Shown here: in pieces, positions 6,264 to 12,726 of the stretch | Layout of the letters: each line of letters starts with the position of its first letter | Position numbering within the stretch: the first letter of the stretch is position 1 | Source: RYN-111 sp046723735 | GTDB lineage: Bacteria > Actinomycetota > Actinomycetes > Mycobacteriales > SCTD01 | DNA: 15,494 bases | Direction: 5' to 3' | NCBI GenBank assembly: GCA_046723735.1 | Contig: JBKOVB010000046.1 | Coordinates: forward strand, 1-15,494 | Program-made: the position numbers and the translations under genes | Notes under the pieces: generated by a model | Told to the model about the DNA's origin: nothing | The model's input: only the letters and a program-made list of their open reading frames with translations | Databases searched by the model: none

Positions 6264-6286
6264 GGCGGGCATCCTCGCAGCCCGCC
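6264..6286 (-). promoter_or_regulatory. Leader hairpin presenting the ribosome-binding site of the FAD gene
   Basis: On the minus strand GGCGGGC (6286-6280), loop TGCGAGGAT, GCCCGCC (6270-6264) form a perfect 7-bp stem that touches the ATG at 6263. The GAGG Shine-Dalgarno sits in the loop. It may be a weak terminator after the Asp-box gene, or an RNA structure that controls translation of the FAD gene. Confidence 0.4.
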
Positions 6287-6290
6287 CCGG

Positions 6291-8342
6291 CTACCTCAGC
6301 ACGGTGTCGAACGTCGGCGTGGAGTCGACCACGACCGGCAGCGTGTTGAGGACGACGGTGCGGTCGTCGGGGCCGAGCATCGCGTAGCTGCCGACGCTGT
6401 CGAAGCGGGCACCGTTCCTCGGGCTGCCGACGGCCGACAACGGCACGTCGATGACGAACCCGTCCTTGGTCACCCGCCCGGTCGCGGCCGTCTGCGGGCT
6501 GTAGCTGACGCCGTAGTAGGTCGTGCCGCCCCCGGCCGCGAGGACGCCCGTCGCGCTGGTGACCGCCCCGGAGAAGAAGGTGGGCGTCGAGGCGTTCGCC
6601 TCGGTGCCCTTCGGGACGTTGACGCCGGCGTAGTAGACCTGCCCGCGGTAGTCCCAGCGCACCAGGAACTTGGCCTGCTGGAGCAGGGTGGCCCCGTCGA
6701 CCGTGGCTGTCGGGAAGCGGCTGCCCAGCGCTGCCGTGGAGCCGACCTTCACGGTCACCCGCAGCGTGCGCGCGTCCTTGAGGGCCACCGTCGTGCCCTT
6801 GAGGTCGAGGGCGGGGTAGCCCGGCGCGGTGCGGAGCGCGGCGCCGTAGATCGGGTACCTCGCGTCGCCGACCGGGTCCGCAGCCCCGTTGAGCCGCGGG
6901 CGGAGCGAGGCGGCCGGCTTCCCGGCGTACAGGCTGGGGCCGGTCGCCTGGCGGGCCACCTTGACGAAGCCCATCCCGATGCCGTTGGTGGTGTCGGTCC
7001 AGACGGCGGCGAGGTGGCCCTGCTTGTCGAGGCTCAGGGAGAAGTAGTCGAGCAGGTTGCGGTTGCCGCCGGTCGCGAGGCAGGCCGTCCCGGCGGTGCA
7101 GATGTTGTCGTCCTGGTTCAGGTGGTGGGCGATCGGCGACTCGTGGAACAGCGGCGCCGCGCACGGGTGCTTGTCCCACTGGCACAGCGCGTTGAAGGAC
7201 GTGGCGACGTACGGCGTCCAGCCGCCCTTGCCCTTCTGCACGTCGTCCGGGGTCTTGGCCTTGGCGCTCGTGCCGTAGTAGCCGATCCCGATCCGGCCGG
7301 GGTCGCCGGCCGCCAGGTTGCTGAAGATGGTGACGTTGAGCGCGCTGCTGCTCACCACGACCGGCTCCGACCACTGCGAGCCGGGGCTCTTGCGGTTGGC
7401 GCCGGCATCCGCCTTGGAGGTGGACAGCATCGTCTTCTGGGTGTTGTCGTCGACCCAGGTGGCGTAGAGGTTCCCCTTGCTGTCGATCTGGAGCACGGTG
7501 AAGTTGCGCGCGTGGCCCGAGCCGGGCACCGCGTGGACCGCGAAGGTCTTGGCGCCGTCCGTCGAGACACCGACCTTGAAGCCGCTGCTGAGGTACCCGA
7601 CGTACATCGCGCCGTCGTGCACGCCGCCGCTGTTGTCGAGCACGAACGAGCCGGACTGCGTGACGTTCGGGATCTGCGGCACCGGCGGGGTGTCCCACGA
7701 CCCGGTGGCGCCGGCATTGCTGCTGTGGTTGATGTACTCGCCGACGATCGGCACGTGGTAGGCGAGGTAGACGTCCTTGGTGCCCTTGCGCGAGGCGAGC
7801 CACTGCCGGTCGACGCCGGTGGCGGTCTTGCCGACCAGCGCGTCGGTGCTCAGCAGCGGGAACGTGTCGCCGTGGTCGAACGAGGTGCCGACGGCCTGGT
7901 TGACCAGCACCTCCTGCGAGCCCATGTAGAGGATGCCGTTGGTCGGGTTGATGTTGACCTCGGTGTCGCCGCCGCCGCCGGCGGCGCAGAACGGCACCTG
8001 CCGGCCGATGCAGGCGGGCCCGCCGGTGGCGACCAGGTCGGCCGGGTCCTGGTAGCGCTTGGTGTAGGTCAGGCCTCCGTCGGTGCTCCGGTAGAGCACG
8101 CCGATGTTCTGCCGGCTCGAGACCGGCCAGTCGACGAAGGAGCGCCCGTCCTTGGTCGGGTCGAGTTTCAGGCCCGGCTCGCCGCCGAACAGGATCGGGT
8201 CGACGACGGTGGCGGGCGTGAACGTCACCGAGCCGTCCCGGACGGTGCCGGAGGTCGGCGCCTTTCCGGCGGTGGCGGCCTGGAGGCCGGCGACGGCGGT
8301 GAGCGCGCCGAGGGCGGCGGCGGATAGGGGGCGCAGACGCAT
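6291..8342 (-). CDS. Secreted Asp-box (sialidase-like beta-propeller) protein
   Basis: This 683-residue protein has a signal peptide at about 1-25 (MRLRP, a hydrophobic Ala/Leu stretch, cleavage near ATAG). At least three Asp-boxes, S-x-D-x-G-x-T-[YWF], follow: STDGGLTY (86-93), SFDHGDTF (154-161) and STDGAKTF (260-267). They mark the propeller blades seen in sialidases and related exo-enzymes. Repeated blade-like segments run to about residue 480; the last 200 residues look like a separate beta-rich domain. Cys111/Cys119 and two further close Cys pairs in the CQWDKHPC and CTAGTAC segments suggest disulfides, fitting export. I do not see the arginine triad of true sialidases with confidence, so no enzyme activity is assigned. 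The ATG is preceded by GAGGA eight bases upstream. The FAD gene follows 27 nt downstream. Confidence 0.85.
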   Translation of the reverse strand: MRLRPLSAAALGALTAVAGLQAATAGKAPTSGTVRDGSVTFTPATVVDPILFGGEPGLKLDPTKDGRSFVDWPVSSRQNIGVLYRSTDGGLTYTKRYQDPADLVATGGPACIGRQVPFCAAGGGGDTEVNINPTNGILYMGSQEVLVNQAVGTSFDHGDTFPLLSTDALVGKTATGVDRQWLASRKGTKDVYLAYHVPIVGEYINHSSNAGATGSWDTPPVPQIPNVTQSGSFVLDNSGGVHDGAMYVGYLSSGFKVGVSTDGAKTFAVHAVPGSGHARNFTVLQIDSKGNLYATWVDDNTQKTMLSTSKADAGANRKSPGSQWSEPVVVSSSALNVTIFSNLAAGDPGRIGIGYYGTSAKAKTPDDVQKGKGGWTPYVATSFNALCQWDKHPCAAPLFHESPIAHHLNQDDNICTAGTACLATGGNRNLLDYFSLSLDKQGHLAAVWTDTTNGIGMGFVKVARQATGPSLYAGKPAASLRPRLNGAADPVGDARYPIYGAALRTAPGYPALDLKGTTVALKDARTLRVTVKVGSTAALGSRFPTATVDGATLLQQAKFLVRWDYRGQVYYAGVNVPKGTEANASTPTFFSGAVTSATGVLAAGGGTTYYGVSYSPQTAATGRVTKDGFVIDVPLSAVGSPRNGARFDSVGSYAMLGPDDRTVVLNTLPVVVDSTPTFDTVLR

Positions 8343-8418
8343 GGTGGTGGTCCTCGAGTGACGCGGGCGGTGAGGTCGTCTTCGACGCGTGGGCCCCGAT
8401 TCCTGCCGGCGGTGCCGA

Positions 8419-8424
8419 TACCGT
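8419..8424 (+). promoter_or_regulatory. Possible -10 box of tRNA-Arg
   Basis: TACCGT fits TANNNT and lies 12 nt before the tRNA 5' end, within a 94-bp gap also holding the leader of the divergent Asp-box gene. No convincing -35 hexamer is seen at 16-19 bp. Confidence 0.3.
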
Positions 8425-8436
8425 GGGCGCGTCCCG

Positions 8437-8510
8437 GCGCCTGTAGCTCAGCCGGACAGAGCAACCGCCTTCTAAGCGGTCGGTCGCAGGTTCGAGTCCT
8501 GCCAGGCGCG
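8437..8510 (+). tRNA. tRNA-Arg (anticodon UCU)
   Basis: The full cloverleaf is visible. The acceptor GCGCCTG (8437-8443) pairs with CAGGCGC (8503-8509), with discriminator G8510. The D stem is GCTC/GAGC. The anticodon stem ACCGC/GCGGT encloses the loop CTTCTAA with anticodon TCT (8471-8473). The T arm is GCAGG-TTCGAGT-CCTGC. UCU reads AGA and AGG arginine codons, which are rare in this genome. CCA is not encoded; the next bases are CA. The last 20 bases of the gene plus the following C recur exactly at 12443-12463, so the tRNA serves as an integration site and is restored intact at the left end of the insert. Confidence 0.97.
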
Positions 8511-8511
8511 C
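8491..8511 (+). repeat. attL-like direct repeat (3' end of tRNA-Arg)
   Basis: The 21 bases from the T loop to one base past the discriminator (TTCGAGTCCT...) are identical to 12443-12463. Flanking bases differ on both sides (G/T before, A/C after), apart from a one-base-shifted GGT upstream. Such a length is far beyond chance in a 15-kb window. Its placement at a tRNA 3' end is the usual core of a tyrosine-recombinase attachment site. Confidence 0.85.
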
Positions 8512-8542
8512 AAAACCGCCTCTGACCAGGTGGGTCTGCCCT

Positions 8543-8560
8543 CCGCCTCGTTGACGGCGG
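8543..8560 (-). terminator. Possible terminator of the large secreted-protein gene
   Basis: CCGCC (8543-8547) and GGCGG (8556-8560) form a 5-bp stem with an 8-base loop, 13 nt past the stop codon. It is short for a terminator but is the only symmetry between the stop and the tRNA. Confidence 0.3.
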
Positions 8561-8573
8561 CTGGGACCGTGGA

Positions 8574-11500
8574 TCACAAGAAGGTCTGCAACGCGTCCAG
8601 CCGCACCCAGGTGCCGCTTGAGGTCGTCCTTCGCGTCCCGGTCGCCTTGATCGTGACCGTGCGGCGAGCGGACGTCGTGCTGGTGTAGACGAGCACGGCG
8701 ACACCGTGGTGCGTGGTGGCGCTGTAGAGATCGAGCGTGCGTGACACCCCGCCGATCGTGACCGTCGCGCGTCCGCAGGACGGGCACGTGGTGACCCACA
8801 GCACGTAGCGGCGTCCTGCGGCGGAGTACCGGGCGGTCTTCCCGGCGAGCCTGGTCGCCACGACCGAGCCGCCGAAGTCGTCGCCGCCGCTGATCCGGCT
8901 CCAGCTGTCGGACAGCACGAAGTGCCGGTCGTCCACGGGCATGGTGGCGTTCGCGGTGCCCGTGAGGCTGCTGCTGCCCGCGCGGTCCACCGCCACGACC
9001 GCCAGCCGGTACGTCGAGCCCTGCGCTGCGGGGACCGTCAGGGACGTCGCACTCGTACGCGTACGCGCAACGACGGTGCCTGCTTGGTTGGTGACGGTCA
9101 CGACGTAGTGGTCGATCCCGCTGGCGGGGGCGGGGTCGGACCCCGACCACCGGGCGACGACACCCGTGCTCCCCAGCAGGCTGAGGGTGGCCGTCGTCAC
9201 TCGCGGCGCCACGCTGTCGACGAACCAGTCGGCACTCACCGGAGCCCCGACGGCGCCGGCGGCGGAGCGCGTCGACACAGTCAGCGTGTGGTGGCCCTGC
9301 GCCAGCCCCGAGAGGGCCAACGGTGAGGCGCAGCTGCGGGCCGCTCCGTCGAGGACGCAGGTCGCGCTCGCCTCCGGGTCGTTGCTCGCAAAGGTCACGC
9401 TGGTGGAGGTGCCCCGCAGGAAGCCGGTGGGCACGCTCAGCAGGCTCGAGGCGGGCCGGACGGCCACCGTGATGGGAGCGGCACTGGCCGGGGTGTCCCA
9501 GTCGTCACCGCTCCAGCTCACGGTGTACGTGCTGTCCACGGCGGGCGTGACCGAGAACCTGGCAGTGCCACCTGTCACGGGCACCGGGGCCGAGGTGGTC
9601 ATGCCCGTGCTGCTCGTGGTGGTCAGGGAGGCCGTGCTGCTCCCGTGGCTATGGGCGACGGCGAGCGTGAGCGTCGCACCCTGACCTGGGTCGACCTCCG
9701 TGGCCGATGCGGTCAACGCGGCTGCACCGGTGCGCCTCACGACCTCGCCGCTCACGAGGGCCGCAGCTGGCGCCTGGTGCAGCTGGCCGTCGTACCGGAT
9801 CTCGTAGGTCGTGGTGCCCACGGCGTCCGGCAGGAAGGTGGTGCTGAAGCTGCCGTCGGAGCCGGTGACGACCGCGGGCAGCTGGACGGTGCCGGCAGGA
9901 CCACGTGCGAGCAGGTGCAGGGTCGCGCCGACCAGCGGCTGGCCGCCGTCGGTAGCGAGCGCGCCACCGACGACGGTGGACGAACCCACCGGCGCGGAGG
10001 CCGTGACAGAGGCGGTCAGGGTCGAGGCCACGGCGGGCAGCGCGTCGAGCCGGTAGAGGGCGTTGTGCGTGACGTCTCCGGGGCCGTACAAGGACCACAC
10101 GCTGAAGACGCCGCTGCGATCCGCCGACCAGGCGGTGCCGTGCAGCACGTCGCTCCCCCCTGAAGAAGCGCCCGACAGCACGTAGTCGTCGGCACCCAGA
10201 GGCTGAACACGCAGCTGCTCCGGCGAGGTGCCGAGAGTGCCGAACCACGCGACGCCGGCGAGCAGGTCACCGGCGGCGGTGACGTCGTGCATCCCTAGGG
10301 CGCGCTGCCACGACAAGGTGGCAGCGTCGAGCTGCAGACCGCCGCAGTAGACGCTGCGCTGGTCGACGCTGAGGGTGGGCGGCTGGACGCACTCGGTCGT
10401 CTCCGCGACCGTTGACAGCGACGTTGGTCCCACGACGTAGAGGAACAGCGAGTCACCCGCGTTGGAGTCCATCGCAAGGAGGCCGTTGGGCACCGCGGGA
10501 TCCGCCAGCAACACAGGGTCGGTGGTCGGTCCACCGTTCGGCTCGGTCAGGGGGGTCACGGCGGCCACGGGGGAGCTCGGGTCGAAGGCCGCGATGCCGC
10601 CCACGTTTGTGCTGTTCGGCCCCCGGTAGCCGACGAGCATCCGGCTGCCGACGACCGCAAGCCGGGAGGGCCGGTGAACCGTCCCGGTCGGCCAGACACC
10701 CTTGAGGGTCAGGCTCACCGGGTCCAGGGCGACGACCTCGTCGGCGCCGGGCAGCGCCGCGTAGAGGACCGTGCTGTCCGCCGAGAGCAGCAGGTCGCTG
10801 ACCCCCGACAGCCCGGACAGGGCGGCCACCGGCCGACCGAGCTCGTCGAACGCGCGCACGTCCCCCGCGGCAGACTCCGCGACAAACACCCGGTGGTGGA
10901 CCGGGTCGTCGAGCAGGTCGGAGGGCTGCGAGTTGTCCGTGAGCGCCGTGCTCAGCAACGGCGGCTGCACGTCCAGGTCGTACTCGGCGGTGCTCGGCGA
11001 CTGGGTGGGCGACCCGGGGTAGCGGACGGTGTAGCGGTACCTCCCAGCAGCCAGCGGCGTGTCGGTGAGCGTGAAGCTGCCGTCGGCGTCCGGTACGGCG
11101 GGCAGCAGCGCGGCCTCGGGCCCGACCGGGCCGCGGCGCGTCACCGCAAGCACCATCCCGGCGGTGTCGGGGGCCGAGACGTGGCCCTGGATGGTCACCG
11201 TGGTGCCGCTAGTGACCTGCCCGGAGTGCCCGTCGTCACGTGGCGAGCCCGCCCAGGGGTCGGGGGTGGACAGGTTCAGTCGGGTCGGCGCTCGGCTCGG
11301 GTCGTCCAGGACCTCGAGCCACGCTCCGGGCGGTCCTTGGTGCAACGCGTCCGGCCAGCTCGCCCCTGCGGTCATCGCCGCCGCGTCCCCGCCGAGCGAC
11401 ACGACCCCGGCCGGCCCCGAGTAGGACCCACGCTGCTGCTCCCGGCATCGGACGCTGGCGCCAGTGTGGGCGTCGAGCACGCACAGGCCGCCGTAAGGCC

Positions 11501-12323
11501 GGCCGAGCACCAGCCGGCTGCCGTCAGGCGAGAGGCTCAAGGCCGATGCTGTGCTCGGGGACAGCTGGCTTTGCGAGGCGGCCGAGCTCAATGGCGACAC
11601 GTAGATGCCGTCGACGGTCCCGTCGTACAAGGTCGTGGCGTCAGGGGAGAGCGCGAAACCGCCGCTGCGCAGACCCCAGGTGACCGTAGGCGCTGCGGCG
11701 CTCGAGGTGTCGTACTCGTAGACCTCGGCAGGCTCGGTGGAGGTGACGGCGACCAGCACGTTCGGCCGCGCCGGCGAGGTGAGCAGCTGCGCATCTCCGA
11801 CCGGTGCGTAGGGCACGGTCGTGCCCGGCACGAATTGCGGTAGCACCTGCACCTGACCCGTCGTGAGATCGAGCTTCGCGAAGCCCGCCGGCAGGTACGG
11901 GCAGCCGAACACGAACCAGACCTTGCCGCCGCTCTCGGCCACGGTCCGGGGGCAGTTTGCGGCGGCAGGAACCGGCAGCGTGGCAGTGACGGCGAGCGTC
12001 GTCGTGTCCACGCGGGCGATGCCCTGCCCACGTGCGAGCGCGACGTCGACGTGGCGGCCGTCGGGGCTCAACGCCATCCCGGCCGGTCCGGCAAGCCCGG
12101 TGATCGTGGTGACGAGCGCCCCCTGGAGGTCGGTCACGGCGACCCGCGACCGCTCGGACCCCTCGGAGACGAACAGGTGGCCGTGAGCCAGGTCGGCGAC
12201 GACCGCGGAGGCGTCGCGCAGCCCGGTCCAAGCCTCCTCGTCGGCGTACGCGGGAACGGCCGCTGCAAGACCGCCTGCGACGAGCACAGCGAACAGCGCG
12301 AGCATGGCCGTGTTGCGTCGCAC
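8574..12323 (-). CDS. Large secreted multidomain protein: two propeller-Ig units, Ig/Fn3-like domains and a C-terminal sandwich domain
   Basis: This protein of about 1249 residues has a signal peptide at 1-27 (RRNTAMLALFAVLVAGGLAAAVPAYA). Then come a YncE/WD-like propeller (about 30-340, with ALSPDGRH, FALSPDATTLYDG and LSLSPDGSRLVLG blades), an Ig-like carboxypeptidase-regulatory-type domain (360-450), a second propeller (460-765), a second similar Ig domain (770-865), two more Ig-like domains (870-1035), an Fn3-like domain (1040-1130) and a C-terminal beta-sandwich-like domain (1135-1249) with a CPSC pair. No LPXTG or transmembrane end is present, so it is probably released or surface-bound through its domains. 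The role is unknown; adhesion, glycan binding or surface sensing would fit. GGAGG (12329-12333) is five bases from the GTG at 12323, which fixes the start; a GTG two codons upstream overlaps the Shine-Dalgarno. It is the only gene between the tRNA-derived repeats. Confidence 0.9.
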   Translation of the reverse strand: MRRNTAMLALFAVLVAGGLAAAVPAYADEEAWTGLRDASAVVADLAHGHLFVSEGSERSRVAVTDLQGALVTTITGLAGPAGMALSPDGRHVDVALARGQGIARVDTTTLAVTATLPVPAAANCPRTVAESGGKVWFVFGCPYLPAGFAKLDLTTGQVQVLPQFVPGTTVPYAPVGDAQLLTSPARPNVLVAVTSTEPAEVYEYDTSSAAAPTVTWGLRSGGFALSPDATTLYDGTVDGIYVSPLSSAASQSQLSPSTASALSLSPDGSRLVLGRPYGGLCVLDAHTGASVRCREQQRGSYSGPAGVVSLGGDAAAMTAGASWPDALHQGPPGAWLEVLDDPSRAPTRLNLSTPDPWAGSPRDDGHSGQVTSGTTVTIQGHVSAPDTAGMVLAVTRRGPVGPEAALLPAVPDADGSFTLTDTPLAAGRYRYTVRYPGSPTQSPSTAEYDLDVQPPLLSTALTDNSQPSDLLDDPVHHRVFVAESAAGDVRAFDELGRPVAALSGLSGVSDLLLSADSTVLYAALPGADEVVALDPVSLTLKGVWPTGTVHRPSRLAVVGSRMLVGYRGPNSTNVGGIAAFDPSSPVAAVTPLTEPNGGPTTDPVLLADPAVPNGLLAMDSNAGDSLFLYVVGPTSLSTVAETTECVQPPTLSVDQRSVYCGGLQLDAATLSWQRALGMHDVTAAGDLLAGVAWFGTLGTSPEQLRVQPLGADDYVLSGASSGGSDVLHGTAWSADRSGVFSVWSLYGPGDVTHNALYRLDALPAVASTLTASVTASAPVGSSTVVGGALATDGGQPLVGATLHLLARGPAGTVQLPAVVTGSDGSFSTTFLPDAVGTTTYEIRYDGQLHQAPAAALVSGEVVRRTGAAALTASATEVDPGQGATLTLAVAHSHGSSTASLTTTSSTGMTTSAPVPVTGGTARFSVTPAVDSTYTVSWSGDDWDTPASAAPITVAVRPASSLLSVPTGFLRGTSTSVTFASNDPEASATCVLDGAARSCASPLALSGLAQGHHTLTVSTRSAAGAVGAPVSADWFVDSVAPRVTTATLSLLGSTGVVARWSGSDPAPASGIDHYVVTVTNQAGTVVARTRTSATSLTVPAAQGSTYRLAVVAVDRAGSSSLTGTANATMPVDDRHFVLSDSWSRISGGDDFGGSVVATRLAGKTARYSAAGRRYVLWVTTCPSCGRATVTIGGVSRTLDLYSATTHHGVAVLVYTSTTSARRTVTIKATGTRRTTSSGTWVRLDALQTFL

Positions 12324-12442
12324 CAGCACCTCCGATCACCCGCTCAACGACGTGGGGTCGGCGCGGTGACGGCCGCACTTGACTCGTGCTGGCTACCGCA
12401 ACCCGGGCCAGCGGGCTCGTCTGGAGCCGGGTATGAGTTGGT
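12324..12442. other. Right end of the element, leader of the large secreted gene
   Basis: About 119 bp between the large gene and the right-hand repeat. No gene, integrase remnant or clear promoter box is seen. TTGACT at 12378-12383 has no matching -10. Confidence 0.5.
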
Positions 12443-12463
12443 TTCGAGTCCTGCCAGGCGCGC
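12443..12463 (+). repeat. attR-like direct repeat (copy of the tRNA-Arg 3' end)
   Basis: These 21 bases are identical to 8491-8511 and in the same orientation. There is no tRNA body upstream: the preceding bases do not pair into anticodon or D arms. It is therefore a displaced 3' end, as left after integration at the tRNA. The stop codon of the adjacent 41-codon ORF lies one base further on. Confidence 0.85.
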
Positions 12464-12464
12464 C

Positions 12465-12590
12465 TCAGCCGGCCAGCGCCTCCTCGTCGGACAGGTCGAC
12501 GGCCTGCAACAGGTCGCGGACTGCGTCGACGAGCGACTGCTCGGACGCGGCGACCGTCCCGAAGCTGGTCTCGATCTCGATGAGCGTCAT
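12465..12590 (-). CDS. Small acidic protein of 41 residues, unknown function
   Basis: ATG at 12590-12588 is preceded by GGAG with good spacing (GGAG then five bases). Forty of 41 sense codons end in G or C, the signature of real genes here. The peptide starts MTLIEIETSFG and ends VDLSDEEALAG; it has about ten acidic residues and one basic (Arg25), and the middle (SEQSLVDAVRDLLQAVD) is probably an amphipathic helix. It resembles no family I know. Its stop lies beside the right-hand att repeat, so before integration it would have converged on tRNA-Arg with almost no gap. It could be a genuine small gene, a peptide precursor, or a gene whose end was altered by the insertion. Confidence 0.5.
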   Translation of the reverse strand: MTLIEIETSFGTVAASEQSLVDAVRDLLQAVDLSDEEALAG

Positions 12591-12650
12591 CGCTGCTCCG
12601 TGGGGGAAGCGGTGCTGGGTGCCCGGCTCAACGAGCCACCTGTCATCGCG

Positions 12651-12669
12651 GTGACGTGGCCAAGGTCAC
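12651..12669. promoter_or_regulatory. Inverted repeat GTGAC-N9-GTCAC, possible operator of the exporter gene
   Basis: GTGAC (12651-12655) and GTCAC (12665-12669) are separated by nine bases and lie 57 bp before the exporter start, in the divergent gap with the small ORF. A small hairpin, GGCTC-AAC-GAGCC (12625-12637), is close by. Drug exporters of this family are often controlled by TetR or MarR repressors at such sites. No regulator of that type is in the window. Confidence 0.3.
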
Positions 12670-12726
12670 GAAATCTCAGTCGCTTCGCGCGGGTTACGGC
12701 TGGAAGATGTCCACTTGGAGCCGCCC

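Larger units (their letters stand above)
8491..12463. mobile_element. Putative 3.95-kb integrated element in tRNA-Arg, with no integrase
   Basis: The two 21-bp copies of the tRNA-Arg 3' end bracket 3952 bp, measured repeat start to repeat start. Inside lies a single gene, the large secreted propeller/Ig protein, plus 62 bp on the left and about 119 bp on the right without genes. No integrase, excisionase, relaxase, phage gene or IS is seen. The element could be a decayed island that lost its integrase, a fragment left by internal deletion, or a satellite mobilised in trans. By eye the insert is slightly less GC-rich than its neighbours, but this was only spot-checked. The repeat is seen directly; integration is inferred from the well-known tRNA-targeting habit of islands. 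Confidence 0.7.

Noticed and set aside
5742..8327. Plus-strand open frame of 861 codons opposite the FAD and Asp-box genes
   Set aside because: Antisense shadow: low-complexity Val/Arg/Gly/Ala composition, no motif, while the minus strand has clear families and a signal peptide.
9055..9075. Short CGTACGCGTACG repeat inside the large secreted gene
   Set aside because: It encodes the Arg-Thr-Arg-Thr turn of the Fn3-like domain and is only two units long; not a repeat element.
4726..9150. A minus-strand open frame of more than 1400 codons across three genes and the tRNA
   Set aside because: It is an Arg/Pro/Ala-rich shadow frame created by high GC. It overlaps well-supported genes with family motifs in another frame and runs across tRNA-Arg.
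12379..12654. Plus-strand 91-codon frame crossing the right att repeat, considered as an integrase remnant
   Set aside because: It shows no tyrosine recombinase residues (R, HxxR, Y motif) and conflicts with the better-supported small ORF on the other strand.
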